Positions 24,078 to 33,120 are shown, counted from the stretch's first letter. The stretch: 54,952 bases of DNA from Bacteroidales bacterium (GCA_017473705.1 JAFUJQ010000023.1:1-54952), one strand, 5' to 3'. The notes: generated by a model from the letters alone, not told the origin. A program made the numbers and translations.

Positions 24078-25712
24078 ATGAAACATTATTTCACAAGACT
24101 TGAAGAGGCTGTCAAGGCTAATTGGGAGCGCCCGGCTCTCGGAAATTACCGTGGCGAACTGTTCACATTCGGCGAACTCGCAACACAGATTGCAAAGTTC
24201 CATGTGTTCTTTGAAGCAATAGGACTCAAGAAGGGTGACAAGGTTGCCCTCTGTGCCAAGAACTCTGCACGCTGGGGCGTGACATTCTTCGCGGCCAACA
24301 CCTACGAGGCTGTCCTCGTTCCTATCCTCGCCGACTTCCATCCGGACAGCGTCAACTCTCTTGTGTACCACTCGGAGAGCACACTCCTTCTCACTGACTC
24401 AGACATCTGGGCAAAGCTCGACATCGCCAAGATGCCGACAGTGAAGGCGGTAATATCTTCAAGCGACTTCTCGCTTCTCTATGCTGCAACTCCTGAGATC
24501 CAGGCAGCCAGTGACAACGTGGATGCTCTCTTTGCGGAGAAATATCCGAACGGCTTCACAGCAGCTGACGTGGCTTACCCTACAGACAACGACAAGGAAC
24601 TTGCAATCATCAACTATACATCAGGAACTACAAGTGCTCCTAAGGGCGTGATGCTACGTTATGAGTGCATCTCGGCAAATGTTACATTCGGTCAGAAGAG
24701 ACTGCCTTCATATCCTGAGGACAAGATCGTGTCAATGCTCCCAATGGCGCATATGTACGGCATGATGTTCGAGCTCATATACCCGCTCTGCGGCGGTTCG
24801 TCTATCTACTACCTCGGCAAGACTCCGACTCCTGCGCTCCTGCTCGGAGCCATGAAGGAGGTGAAGCCATACCTCGTCATCACAGTTCCCCTCGTGATGG
24901 AGAAGATCTTCAAGAGCAAGGTCGCTCCGATCGTCAACAAGCCTGTGATGAAGGTGCTCTGCGCCATCCCTGGTGTCAACCAGCTCATCTTCAAGAAGGT
25001 CCGCAACACTCTCCTCAACGCGTTCGGAGGCAATGTACGTGAGATCGTTATGGGCGGCGCAGCCCTCAATCCTGACGTGGAGAAGTGGTTCAGGAGATTC
25101 AAGCTTCCTTTCACTGTGGGTTACGGTATGACAGAGGCCGCTCCTCTCATGGCATATGAGGACTGGTGGGAGTTCGCGTCTAAGTCTTGCGGCAAGCCTA
25201 TCGACACAGTTGAGGTCCGCATCGACTCTGAGGATCCATACACCAAGGTCGGAGAGATCCAGGCAAGAGGTATGAACATCATGAGCGGTTACTATAAGAA
25301 CGAAGAGGCTACGAAGGCGGCATTCACAGAGGACGGATGGATGCGTACAGGTGACCTCGGACTCCTCGACAAGAAGGGCAACATCTTCATCAAGGGCCGC
25401 AGCAAGAACATGATCCTTTCTGCAAACGGACAGAACATCTACCCTGAGGAGATCGAGGCTGTACTCAACAACCAGCCATACGTGATCGAGTCAGTGGTAG
25501 TCGACAGAGGAGCAAAGCTCGTGGCACTCGTATATATGGACAAAGACTCGCTGAAAGAGGCTCAGATAGACCTTGAGATGTATAAGACAACCCTCATCGC
25601 AGAGGTCAACAAGTCAATGCCTGCATACAGCAAGATCGGTCTCATAGAGGTCATGGCAGAGCCTTTCGAGAAGACTCCGAAGATGAGTATCAAGAGATTC
25701 ATGTACAAATAA
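24078..25712 (+). CDS. long-chain acyl-CoA ligase (AMP-binding)
   Basis: A 544-residue ANL enzyme. Motifs: INYTSGTTSAPKGVML (P-loop), SMLPMAHMYGMMFEL, VGYGMTEAAPLMAYE, WMRTGDLGLLDKKGNIFIKG, RSKNMILSANGQNIYPEEIE and C-terminal KTPKMSIKRFMYK containing the catalytic Lys. It activates fatty acids to acyl-CoA. It stands alone, with its own promoter and a terminator at 25734-25759. It may supply acyl groups to other pathways in the cell, but there is no direct link to the carrier-protein operon at 6.6-10.8 kb. Confidence 0.92.
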   Translation: MKHYFTRLEEAVKANWERPALGNYRGELFTFGELATQIAKFHVFFEAIGLKKGDKVALCAKNSARWGVTFFAANTYEAVLVPILADFHPDSVNSLVYHSESTLLLTDSDIWAKLDIAKMPTVKAVISSSDFSLLYAATPEIQAASDNVDALFAEKYPNGFTAADVAYPTDNDKELAIINYTSGTTSAPKGVMLRYECISANVTFGQKRLPSYPEDKIVSMLPMAHMYGMMFELIYPLCGGSSIYYLGKTPTPALLLGAMKEVKPYLVITVPLVMEKIFKSKVAPIVNKPVMKVLCAIPGVNQLIFKKVRNTLLNAFGGNVREIVMGGAALNPDVEKWFRRFKLPFTVGYGMTEAAPLMAYEDWWEFASKSCGKPIDTVEVRIDSEDPYTKVGEIQARGMNIMSGYYKNEEATKAAFTEDGWMRTGDLGLLDKKGNIFIKGRSKNMILSANGQNIYPEEIEAVLNNQPYVIESVVVDRGAKLVALVYMDKDSLKEAQIDLEMYKTTLIAEVNKSMPAYSKIGLIEVMAEPFEKTPKMSIKRFMYK

Positions 25713-25733
25713 CAGCCTCTCTTTTCAGTATAC

Positions 25734-25759
25734 GGCCGCAGCAATGCGGCCATTTTTGT
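25734..25759 (+). terminator. Rho-independent terminator after the acyl-CoA ligase
   Basis: GGCCGCA / TGCGGCC stem with a GCAA tetraloop followed by ATTTTTG. It overlaps the upstream part of the longest ORF of the next gene, which is one reason to start that gene at 25825. Confidence 0.88.
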
Positions 25760-25824
25760 TATGCGGGATGCAACATGCAGAGGCTGATGTGCATCTAATG
25801 AACCGGACTTACAACAAAGACATT

Positions 25825-26421
25825 ATGAAGAAACTTTCCATTCTTTTAGGCTTGATGCTTCTCCTGCAGCCAGCCGTTTCTGCTCAGGAAAAGGATGATG
25901 CCTTTCCCCGACACGGATTCAAAGTCGGAGTGGCAGGGGTTCCTGTCATTGAGGGACTGATGTTCGGACGATTCGGCGAGAAGTTCCCCATACCTTCTGA
26001 CAATCCTTCCTATATATATAGTGACTATGAGGGCCCCCGTTACATGCTGGGCCATCTGACTGCTGAATACAGCTACAATTGCAGCCGGAAGTTCACATTA
26101 GCTGCAGTGGCATATATGTCGGGCATGTGGAAGAATGTCTATGATTATAAAGGCAACAGGAGAGGAAGAGAATCTTCAGTCTCAGTGCATATTCTCCCGA
26201 CAGCCCGTTTCAAGTATATGGACCGTCCGGCATGCACCTTATATGGATCTGTCGGCATCGGAGCATGGATGTCATATGACGATAACGAATTTATGGCCAT
26301 GCCTTCTGTGCAGGTGGTGCCCCTGGGTGTCACTTTCGGCCGAAAGCTCTACGGCTTTGCCGAATCAGGTTTCGGAATGGCGTTCATAGGTTGGAGTGTA
26401 GGCGTCGGATATAGGTTCTAA
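25825..26421 (+). CDS. outer membrane beta-barrel protein, barrel 1 of three barrel-lipoprotein pairs
   Basis: The start MKKLSILLGLMLLLQPAVSA Q is a signal peptide. The 198-residue product has a small-barrel pattern: HGFKVGVAGVPVIEGLMFG, YMLGHLTAEYSYNCSRKFTL, VSVHILPTARFKYMD, LYGSVGIGAWMSYDDNEF, VQVVPLGVTFGRKLYGFAES and the terminal GVGYRF with the C-terminal Phe needed for Bam insertion. It is closely parallel to the products at 27166 and 28487 (PTARFKYM / PYARFYWV / PSARFYWA; G.T.GR...F.E; GYRF). The lipoprotein gene follows after 11 bp. The function is unknown. Confidence 0.85.
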   Translation: MKKLSILLGLMLLLQPAVSAQEKDDAFPRHGFKVGVAGVPVIEGLMFGRFGEKFPIPSDNPSYIYSDYEGPRYMLGHLTAEYSYNCSRKFTLAAVAYMSGMWKNVYDYKGNRRGRESSVSVHILPTARFKYMDRPACTLYGSVGIGAWMSYDDNEFMAMPSVQVVPLGVTFGRKLYGFAESGFGMAFIGWSVGVGYRF

Positions 26422-26432
26422 ATCAGAGTGTT

Positions 26433-27152
26433 ATGAAAAAGTGTATATTGATTTTGATGCTCTGCATCCCTGTTATAAGTGCCTGTAGGCTGGATTCCGG
26501 TGAGAGTTCCAACTACAGCAGCCTTAATCTTCAGAACTATGCCCGGACAGAAGTCAATTCCAAGGTGATTTTCCCTGTGATCCTGGCGGAGACCGCCATG
26601 TCGGTTGAAGCATATGATAAGATGTCTGCAGAAGAGAAGATGCAGATGGGGTATATCTACAGGACCTTGATAAAGGTGGACGACACCCACTACAAAATGC
26701 AGGACTTCTACACCTTCACATTGAGCACAGGCGGCAGGTCCATCTCCGAGCCAGGTGCGCTGTGGGTGATGACTTCCGGCAAGGACAGATATGAACTTGT
26801 GCATATGCCTGAGGATTCCAACTATGAATACAGGATTTGCTGTTGTTTCCATGATGGTGACTCGCATGTCGTTGATTTCAACTCGGTCGAAGACGAATAC
26901 GCCTATTACAGCTGGGAGATCGTGACCGACTGCATGTGCAGATCGCATACGGGTTATGAGGTGCAGGTCGTCACAGACGGGCCGCTGATCAGGAAAGTCT
27001 ACAGGGGGAATCCTTCATATGTGATGATGGACGGAACCGTGACAGTCAGGATCTCCGGAGATTACGATAAGAATGGCTCCATGGAGGAACTTGACGTTGT
27101 CAAGTGCGGGTATGACGGCTCGGAGGTGAGGAACGACGTTTATGATTTCTGA
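26433..27152 (+). CDS. lipoprotein, partner of barrel 1
   Basis: A 239-residue product with a lipoprotein signal: MKKCILILMLCIPVISACRL, lipobox ISAC. The mature protein is beta-rich with LNLQNYARTEVNSKVIFPVI, AYDKMSAEEKMQMGYIYRTL and GGRSISEPGALWVM. These segments line up with the lipoprotein at 29168 (LQSYSKKVMSETVAMPVEAV, LSDLEKESDYRF, GLSIREEGVTWKLY), so the two are paralogues. No known domain is recognised. It lies between barrels 1 and 2 with gaps of 11 and 13 bp. Confidence 0.8.
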   Translation: MKKCILILMLCIPVISACRLDSGESSNYSSLNLQNYARTEVNSKVIFPVILAETAMSVEAYDKMSAEEKMQMGYIYRTLIKVDDTHYKMQDFYTFTLSTGGRSISEPGALWVMTSGKDRYELVHMPEDSNYEYRICCCFHDGDSHVVDFNSVEDEYAYYSWEIVTDCMCRSHTGYEVQVVTDGPLIRKVYRGNPSYVMMDGTVTVRISGDYDKNGSMEELDVVKCGYDGSEVRNDVYDF

Positions 27153-27165
27153 TAAATGACAGGCT

Positions 27166-27771
27166 ATGAACAGATTCGTTGTAATATTGTCGTTGCTGCT
27201 GGCTTTTGCGTCAGTCTTCGGTGCGCAGGCGGATGAAAAGAGGGACAGACTGCCTTTCAAGCATGAGATCAGGCTCGGCTGGTGCGGCTATCCGTCGATA
27301 GATGCCATGAATTTTACAGGATATGGCAATCTCGGACATTATGAATATACTCCGGTTCAGGACATCTTCATGTCCGATTTCGGCAAGACCTATATGACGG
27401 GAAATATCGTAGCGGAGATTGACTTCCATATCAGGAAATGGTTCACATTTGCCGTCAGTGCGGCAGTCAATCCGATATGGAAGCCTGCGACCGAAGTGTC
27501 GCAGAGGGAAAACGGATATGTCCTGACACTCATGCCGTATGCAAGGTTCTATTGGGTCAACCGCGAAATGGTGAGGATGTATTCTTCGTTGGGCGTCGGC
27601 GTGACTGCAGGACAGATGAAAGGAACATATGACACGATTTCCGAATCCTATCTGTCAGCCCAGCTGGTCCCTATAGGCATAACCGTCGGCCGCAAGGTCT
27701 TCGGATTCGCGGAAGTGGGCTATGGCTCAGTGTATATAGGTGGAATGATAGGTATAGGTTATAGATTCTGA
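27166..27771 (+). CDS. outer membrane beta-barrel protein, barrel 2
   Basis: A 201-residue product with signal peptide MNRFVVILSLLLAFASVFGA. The mature barrel contains HEIRLGWCGYPSIDAMNFTG, TYMTGNIVAEIDFHIRKWFT, VLTLMPYARFYWVNREMVRM, YSSLGVGVTAGQ and AQLVPIGITVGRKVFGFAEV, ending GIGYRF. The GYP-D-MNF and GYxxMDEINF segments of barrels 2 and 3 match. Its lipoprotein partner begins 4 bp downstream. The function is unknown. Confidence 0.85.
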   Translation: MNRFVVILSLLLAFASVFGAQADEKRDRLPFKHEIRLGWCGYPSIDAMNFTGYGNLGHYEYTPVQDIFMSDFGKTYMTGNIVAEIDFHIRKWFTFAVSAAVNPIWKPATEVSQRENGYVLTLMPYARFYWVNREMVRMYSSLGVGVTAGQMKGTYDTISESYLSAQLVPIGITVGRKVFGFAEVGYGSVYIGGMIGIGYRF

Positions 27772-27775
27772 TGAT

Positions 27776-28471
27776 ATGAGAAAGACGGTTATACTTTTAT
27801 TGTCACTCCTTGCAGCAGTTTCATGCAAGGTGTCGGACCTGTCAGATCTTGACGATACGACCAACGACAGAATGACGCGTTTCTGCGCCCAGATCTTCTC
27901 CAAAAATGTGGAACGTTATCTGAAGACTTTCTATGAGGCATACTACATAGCCCGTTTCCTTGAAGCGGATCCCGAAGTGAAGGTGTCGGAGGAATATGAT
28001 CTGGTAAGAACGGAACTCAGGACGGGGAAGGGGACTCATGTCTATAATAACAATGAATTTGCCTATACCGTAGCCGGATTCTTCTCTCTCAAAGGAGGTT
28101 GTGACATAAATATGTCATACAATGACGATGTGGCTGTGAGAATGGTTTCGAAGGACTGCTGGGAGATGCAGGTCAAGGATGCAGACATCTGGCTTGAGGT
28201 GAGGCTCCTTGAAGAAGGGACAGAAGGGATGCACTTGTCGGTGTCGGCATCCGGAACATGCACTGAGAACTCTCCATACAGCGCATCATATGCCATGGAG
28301 GATATGGATGTGAAATTTGATCATCAGAAGAAGATGCTGATCGTTTCAACTTCATATACCGGCCTCATGACGGTGGAGTTCTTCCGCCAGTCGGAGCTGC
28401 TGAGGACCTGCCGCATGACATATTCCGGCCATGCATATCCTCGCTACGAAATAACTGACCATGAGAAATAA
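27776..28471 (+). CDS. lipoprotein, partner of barrel 2
   Basis: A 231-residue product with lipoprotein signal MRKTVILLLSLLAAVSCKVS, lipobox AVSC. The mature N-terminus is helical (FCAQIFSKNVERYLKTFYEA YY), then beta-rich (NEFAYTVAGFFSLKGGCDIN, AVRMVSKDCWEMQVKDADIW). It is the most divergent of the three lipoproteins; size and position match the others but sequence similarity is weak by eye. Unknown function. Confidence 0.78.
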   Translation: MRKTVILLLSLLAAVSCKVSDLSDLDDTTNDRMTRFCAQIFSKNVERYLKTFYEAYYIARFLEADPEVKVSEEYDLVRTELRTGKGTHVYNNNEFAYTVAGFFSLKGGCDINMSYNDDVAVRMVSKDCWEMQVKDADIWLEVRLLEEGTEGMHLSVSASGTCTENSPYSASYAMEDMDVKFDHQKKMLIVSTSYTGLMTVEFFRQSELLRTCRMTYSGHAYPRYEITDHEK

Positions 28472-28486
28472 ACCGAACTTATCGAT

Positions 28487-29155
28487 ATGAAAAGGATTCT
28501 TATTTTGCTGTCGCTCTGCGTAATCATTCCGTTGAACGCACAGGAGAAGCTCAGCGACCGGATCGCACGGGACAAGAAGGAAAACCGTCAGCGTGAACTC
28601 AAGTTCTGGGAGGAATGGCCGTATAAGTTCGAGGCACGCCTCGGATATGGCGGCTATGCCATGATGGATGAGATAAACTTCATCCACGACTGGAATGAGA
28701 ATATTTATGGCCCTGGCTATGATCGTCCTTCCGGACTTGAAGGCCTGTATGCTCCTCAGGATGGTCCTGTGTATATGACAGGGCAGATCTTCGGAGAGTT
28801 CTCATGGCATGCCAAGAGGCGTTTCACCCTGTCGGCCGGACTCTATTTCAATGGTTTCTACGGCTCTCTTGTCGATCCTGACACGGAGCAGCTCATAAGG
28901 AAGAAGCGCGGCGTCTCCGCTACCATCATCCCTTCTGCCCGGTTCTATTGGGCAAATTTCAATTATTGCAGATTATATTCAGATGTCGGCATGGGACTTA
29001 CTGTATGCACATATGACGGAGAGACGGAATTGGCTCCGGCATTCCAGATGACGGCACTCGGAATTACTGCGGGCAGGGAAGTGTTTTTCTTCGTAGAATA
29101 TTCTGCCGGAACTTTGTGCATGGGTGGTAAAATAGGTCTCGGATACCGTTTCTAA
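28487..29155 (+). CDS. outer membrane beta-barrel protein, barrel 3
   Basis: A 222-residue product with signal peptide MKRILILLSLCVIIPLNAQ. It carries an extra charged N-terminal helix (KLSDRIARDKKENRQRELKF) not seen in barrels 1 and 2. The barrel includes FEARLGYGGYAMMDEINF, VYMTGQIFGEFSWHAKRRFT, ATIIPSARFYWANFNYCRLY, SDVGMGLTVCTYDGE and FQMTALGITAGREVFFFVEY, ending GLGYRF. The lipoprotein gene follows after 12 bp. Confidence 0.85.
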   Translation: MKRILILLSLCVIIPLNAQEKLSDRIARDKKENRQRELKFWEEWPYKFEARLGYGGYAMMDEINFIHDWNENIYGPGYDRPSGLEGLYAPQDGPVYMTGQIFGEFSWHAKRRFTLSAGLYFNGFYGSLVDPDTEQLIRKKRGVSATIIPSARFYWANFNYCRLYSDVGMGLTVCTYDGETELAPAFQMTALGITAGREVFFFVEYSAGTLCMGGKIGLGYRF

Positions 29156-29167
29156 ATCATTTTTGTT

Positions 29168-29929
29168 ATGAAGAAGTTATTTGTTTTGATGTCATTCCTG
29201 CCACTGGCGGCAGCCTGCATAGCCGAATATTCGGAGGTGTCTCCGGTTACGGCGCAGAAACTCCAGTCATATTCAAAGAAAGTGATGTCAGAGACAGTGG
29301 CTATGCCTGTCGAGGCTGTCGAATTTGCAATCGCTTTCGATGCATATCTTCAGCTCTCGGACCTGGAGAAAGAGTCTGATTACCGGTTCTTTGGCAACTG
29401 CACGGATATGGGGCAGGGAGTATATGATATTTCTTATCATTCGACAAGAGAGTATCGCCATACATATATGAGGGTTGACACCAAGGGATTGTCCATCCGT
29501 GAGGAAGGTGTGACCTGGAAGCTTTATCTGTTCGAAATGTCAGGCAATGATTTTGACTATTCGCGCCTGGACTTCACCTTCTCGCTTCCGGAGGATTCGG
29601 AAATCACTATGCTCTCGGCTACGGACAGCACCTGGGCTGTAGATATGGGAGAGAAAGGTGTCGCACGAATGAAGATGCATCCCAAGAGGGGAGAGCTGTA
29701 TGAATGGTCTGTCGAGTCGCGAGGAAAGGAAGATACTACCATCGGCATGACTGCAGAGTACGGCACGGTAGGAGGCTTTACGGTACGCGAGAGATATCTT
29801 GAGTCCAAGGAGAAGACCAATGTCTATGACGGAATCTTCAATCTTGACATATATCGCGAAGGTGTTCCTCACGACTACTGCCACATGACATTCACACCAA
29901 ACACAGTGGATGTCAAGACAAGCAGGTAG
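29168..29929 (+). CDS. lipoprotein, partner of barrel 3
   Basis: A 253-residue product with lipoprotein signal MKKLFVLMSFLPLAAACIAE, lipobox AAAC. It is a paralogue of the lipoprotein at 26433: same order of LQ.Y....S..V..PV near the mature N-terminus, the .S..EK segment and a GLSIREEGVTWKLY block. It is last gene of the six-gene array; a terminator follows at 29991. Confidence 0.8.
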   Translation: MKKLFVLMSFLPLAAACIAEYSEVSPVTAQKLQSYSKKVMSETVAMPVEAVEFAIAFDAYLQLSDLEKESDYRFFGNCTDMGQGVYDISYHSTREYRHTYMRVDTKGLSIREEGVTWKLYLFEMSGNDFDYSRLDFTFSLPEDSEITMLSATDSTWAVDMGEKGVARMKMHPKRGELYEWSVESRGKEDTTIGMTAEYGTVGGFTVRERYLESKEKTNVYDGIFNLDIYREGVPHDYCHMTFTPNTVDVKTSR

Positions 29930-29990
29930 AATGGCAGTGCAATATGACTATTTGTCAGTATTTCGGCATTGGAACACAATTTGACTATAT

Positions 29991-30018
29991 GGGGTCGTCC
30001 AGACGGACGGCCCCTTTT
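29991..30018 (+). terminator. terminator of the barrel-lipoprotein operon
   Basis: GGGGTCGTCC / GGACGGCCCC forms a 10-bp stem (with a G-U pair) and is followed by TTTTGTCC. Its 3' arm and T run are the seed of the tandem repeat that follows. Confidence 0.75.
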
Positions 30019-30090
30019 GTCCTCTTGACAGACGGCCCCTTTTGTCCTCTTGACAGACGGCTCCTTTTGTCCTCTTGACAGACGGCCTCT
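30006..30090 (+). repeat. 25-bp tandem repeat, three copies plus a partial
   Basis: The unit GACGGCCCCTTTTGTCCTCT+TGACA occurs at 30006-30030, 30031-30055 and 30056-30080 (one C-to-T change in the third), then breaks off after GACGGCCTC. Each unit repeats the 3' arm and T run of the terminator at 29991-30018. Confidence 0.88.
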
Positions 30091-30093
30091 CGC

Positions 30094-30131
30094 TGTCATC
30101 CTGAGGAGGACGAAGGCCGACGTGAGGATCT
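30094..30131 (+). repeat. dispersed repeat, TGTCATCCTGAG variant
   Basis: TGTCATCCTGAGGAGGACGA...GTGAGGATCT has the same layout as the TGTCATTTCGA elements (fixed start, charged middle, inverted end). It lies between the 25-bp repeats and htpG. Confidence 0.55.
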
Positions 30132-30171
30132 GTCCTTTAAAAATGAATATTAGAATATTAAACAAAATAAA

Positions 30172-32067
30172 ATGGCAACAACAGGAAAAATAGGAGTAAC
30201 CACCGAGAACATCTTCCCGGTGATCAAGAAATTTCTTTATTCTGACCACGAAATCTTCCTCAGGGAGCTCGTGGCGAACGCAGTGGACGCGACACAGAAG
30301 ATGAAGGCCCTTGCCGCCTCCGGCGACTATAAGGGCGAACTCGGAGACCTCGCAGTCCGCATCGAACTCGACGAATCGGCGAAGACCCTCAAGATCGTCG
30401 ATAACGGCATCGGTATGACAGCCGAAGAGGTTGACAGATACATCAACCAGATCGCATTCTCGTCAGCAGGCGAGTTCCTTGAGAAATACAAGGACCAGCT
30501 CGGCAGCATCATCGGCCACTTCGGCCTCGGATTCTACTCCGCATTCATGGTTGCTGAGAAGGTGACCATCGAGACCCTCTCGTGGAAGGAAGGAGCAAAG
30601 GCCGTGAAATGGTCGTGCGACGGCTCTCCGGAGTATGACATGGAAGAGTGCGACAAGGCGGACAGGGGTACTGTCATCACCCTTTACATCGCGGAAGACG
30701 AGAAGGAATTTGCCGAAAAAGGCCGCATCTCAGGACTCCTGAGCAAATATTGCAAGTTCATGCCGGTTCCGGTAATCTTCGGCAAGGAACAGGAGTGGAA
30801 AGACGGCAAGTATGTCGACACAGACAAGGACAACGTTATCAATAAAGTTGAGCCGCTCTGGACCCGCAAGCCGGCTGACCTCAAGGACGAGGACTACAAC
30901 GAGTTCTACAGAGCCCTTTACCCGATGGCGGAGGAACCTCTGTTCCACATCCACCTCAATGTGGACTATCCGTTCAACCTCACAGGTATCCTCTACTTCC
31001 CTAAGATCAAGAACAACGTAGAGATCCAGCGCAACAAGATCCAGCTCTACTGCAACCAGATGTTCGTGACAGACTCTGTCGAGAACATTGTCCCTGAGTT
31101 CCTTACACTCCTTCATGGAGTCATCGACTCACCGGACATCCCTCTCAATGTCTCAAGAAGCTACCTCCAGAGCGATGCCAATGTAAAGAAGATCTCCACA
31201 TATATCACAAAGAAGGTCGCAGACCGTCTTGACGACATCTTCAGGAACGAGCGTCAGCAGCTCGAAGAGAAGTGGGACAACCTCAAGCTTTTCATCGAGT
31301 TCGGCATGCTCTCTGACGAGAAATTCTGCGAGCGTGCGATGAAGTTCGCCCTTCTCAAGACCACAGAAGGCAAATACTTCAGCATCGATGACTACAAGAA
31401 GGCTATAGAAGGGGAGCAGACCGACAAGGACAATAAGACAGTCTTCCTTTATGCGACAGATGTAGACAGCCAGTATGCATTCATCGAGGCTGCAAAGAAC
31501 AAGGGCTACGACGTGCTCCTGATGGACTGTCAGCTTGACAGCCACTATGTCCAGCTTCTTGAAAGCAAGATCGAGAACTCACGCTTCGCACGCGTCGACT
31601 CTGACACAGTTGACAACCTCATCCCTAAGGATGACAAGTCAAAGCCTGAACTCTCAGAGGCCGAGCAGGAAGAACTCTCAGTAATGTTCAAGGCCGTACT
31701 TCCGAAGGAGAATGAATATCATGTCCAGGCGGAGAACCTTGGAGCAGAGGCTGCGCCGATCCTCATCACCCAGAGCGAGTTCATGCGCCGCTACCGCGAA
31801 ATGTCGGCAATGGGCGGAGGAATGAACTTCTACGGCGAGATGCCGATGATGTATAACATCGTCGTGAATATGGAGAACCCTCTCGTGACCAAGATCATCG
31901 CAGCTGCTGCAGAGCACAAGGATGCGCTCGAAGCATTCGCGCTTGACAACGAGATCCTCAAGCAGATTACCGATCTCGCACTCCTGGCCAACGGCATGCT
32001 CAAAGGAAAAGACCTCAGCGACTTCATAGCAAGAAGCGCCAAGGTCGTAGAAGATGCATATCTGTAA
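30172..32067 (+). CDS. htpG: Hsp90-family chaperone HtpG
   Basis: A 631-residue protein with the GHKL ATP site: FLRELVANAVDATQK (catalytic Glu, Asn), KIVDNGIGMTAEEV, IGHFGLGFYSAFMVA and RGTVITLYI. The middle domain has LNVSRSYLQSD with the conserved Arg. The C-terminal dimerisation part is present to the end (KDLSDFIARSAKVVEDAYL). It is slightly shorter than E. coli HtpG but complete. It is cytoplasmic and assists folding under stress. It ends 3 bp from the convergent folE. Confidence 0.96.
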   Translation: MATTGKIGVTTENIFPVIKKFLYSDHEIFLRELVANAVDATQKMKALAASGDYKGELGDLAVRIELDESAKTLKIVDNGIGMTAEEVDRYINQIAFSSAGEFLEKYKDQLGSIIGHFGLGFYSAFMVAEKVTIETLSWKEGAKAVKWSCDGSPEYDMEECDKADRGTVITLYIAEDEKEFAEKGRISGLLSKYCKFMPVPVIFGKEQEWKDGKYVDTDKDNVINKVEPLWTRKPADLKDEDYNEFYRALYPMAEEPLFHIHLNVDYPFNLTGILYFPKIKNNVEIQRNKIQLYCNQMFVTDSVENIVPEFLTLLHGVIDSPDIPLNVSRSYLQSDANVKKISTYITKKVADRLDDIFRNERQQLEEKWDNLKLFIEFGMLSDEKFCERAMKFALLKTTEGKYFSIDDYKKAIEGEQTDKDNKTVFLYATDVDSQYAFIEAAKNKGYDVLLMDCQLDSHYVQLLESKIENSRFARVDSDTVDNLIPKDDKSKPELSEAEQEELSVMFKAVLPKENEYHVQAENLGAEAAPILITQSEFMRRYREMSAMGGGMNFYGEMPMMYNIVVNMENPLVTKIIAAAAEHKDALEAFALDNEILKQITDLALLANGMLKGKDLSDFIARSAKVVEDAYL

Positions 32068-32070
32068 GAT

Positions 32071-32658
32071 CTATCTTATCAGGTTCAGGAACTCATTACG
32101 AGTCCTCTCATCCTTGAGAAAGATACCGCTGAAGGCCGATGTGGTAGTCACCGCATTGGCCTTTTGCACACCCCTGAGCGTCATGCAAGTGTGTGAAGCC
32201 TCGATGACGACAGCCACCCCGAGCGGGTTGAGAGTCTCCTGGATGCAGTCGCGTATCTGAGTCGTCAGCCTCTCCTGCACCTGCAGGCGTCGGGCGAACG
32301 TCTCCACAACGCGCGCGATCTTGCTCAGTCCGGTGATTGTACCATTGGGAATATATGCCACATGCGCCTTGCCGATGAACGGCATCACATGATGCTCGCA
32401 GGTCGAATACAGCTCGATGTCCTTGACCAGGACCATCTGCTGATACTCCTCCTTGAACATCGCGCTCCTCAGGATCTCAGCTCCATCCTGCTGGTTTCCA
32501 TGTGTCAGGAACTGCAGCGCCTTCGCCACTCGCTCCGGAGTCTTTACAAGCCCTTCACGCTCAGGGTCTTCGCCCAGCAGCTTGAGTATTTCCTTATAAT
32601 GGGCAGCGATGGCTGCAGTCGTTGCTTCGTCGTATCGCTCGTCTTTTGTATAGGCCAT
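32071..32658 (-). CDS. folE: GTP cyclohydrolase I
   Basis: A 195-residue protein with the zinc-binding and catalytic motifs of the type I enzyme: [20 protein letters not shown] (Cys, His-His), [20 protein letters not shown] and [15 protein letters not shown] (second zinc Cys). It turns GTP into 7,8-dihydroneopterin triphosphate at the start of folate synthesis. Length is normal. It is transcribed divergently from the DUF2795 gene. Confidence 0.96.
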   Translation of the reverse strand: MAYTKDERYDEATTAAIAAHYKEILKLLGEDPEREGLVKTPERVAKALQFLTHGNQQDGAEILRSAMFKEEYQQMVLVKDIELYSTCEHHVMPFIGKAHVAYIPNGTITGLSKIARVVETFARRLQVQERLTTQIRDCIQETLNPLGVAVVIEASHTCMTLRGVQKANAVTTTSAFSGIFLKDERTRNEFLNLIR

Positions 32659-32751
32659 TTTATATGGTTTTTATGTCAAAAAGATGCTTTCTCTCAAGGT
32701 GGTATGGTACTTGCTCCATGGCACCATCGGGAAATTCATATAAATTTTGTG

Positions 32752-32759
32752 CAAAAATA
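32752..32759 (-). promoter_or_regulatory. promoter -7 element for folE
   Basis: On the minus strand TATTTTTG fits TAnnTTTG. The leader to the folE ATG would be about 85 nt. No convincing -33 element was found. Confidence 0.45.
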
Positions 32760-32792
32760 GCAAAAAGAATATCATCATTGATTTTTTTTGTC

Positions 32793-32800
32793 TATATTTG
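32793..32800 (+). promoter_or_regulatory. promoter -7 element for the DUF2795 gene
   Basis: TATATTTG followed by CGCCCCC fits the -7 consensus, about 57 nt of leader before the ATG at 32864. No convincing -33 element was found. Confidence 0.5.
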
Positions 32801-32863
32801 CGCCCCCTTAACAGAGATTGAACGGAAAAACATTGATTATTAATAATTTAAATCTATATAACT

Positions 32864-33085
32864 ATGTATTGGACACTTGAACTTGCATACAGGCTCGAAG
32901 ACGCTCCATGGCCAGCAACCAAGGATGAGCTCATCGACTACGCAACACGCTCGGGAGCACCTCTCGAAGTAGTGGAAAACCTTGAAGAACTTGAAGACGA
33001 CGGCGAGATCTACGAAAGCATCGAAGACATCTGGCCCGACTACCCAACCAAAGACGACTTCTTCTTCAACGAGGAGGAGTATTAA
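32864..33085 (+). CDS. DUF2795 domain protein
   Basis: A 73-residue, strongly acidic protein: YRLEDAPWPATKDELIDYAT, SGAPLEVVENLEELEDDGEI and YESIEDIWPDYPTKDDFFFN. The WPATKxELIxYA start and LEELxDxxEIYESIEDI body are the Bacteroidales form of DUF2795. Its function is unknown. It has its own promoter and a strong terminator at 33121. Confidence 0.9.
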   Translation: MYWTLELAYRLEDAPWPATKDELIDYATRSGAPLEVVENLEELEDDGEIYESIEDIWPDYPTKDDFFFNEEEY

Positions 33086-33120
33086 TAGTTAACTATCTTG
33101 ATTTTCAGATAGATACACTT

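Noticed and set aside
24078-25712. Acyl-CoA ligase as part of the carrier-protein pathway
   Set aside because: It is 13 kb away, has its own promoter and terminator, and fits an ordinary fatty-acid activation role.
30006-30090. CRISPR reading of the 25-bp repeat
   Set aside because: Units are directly adjacent with no spacers.
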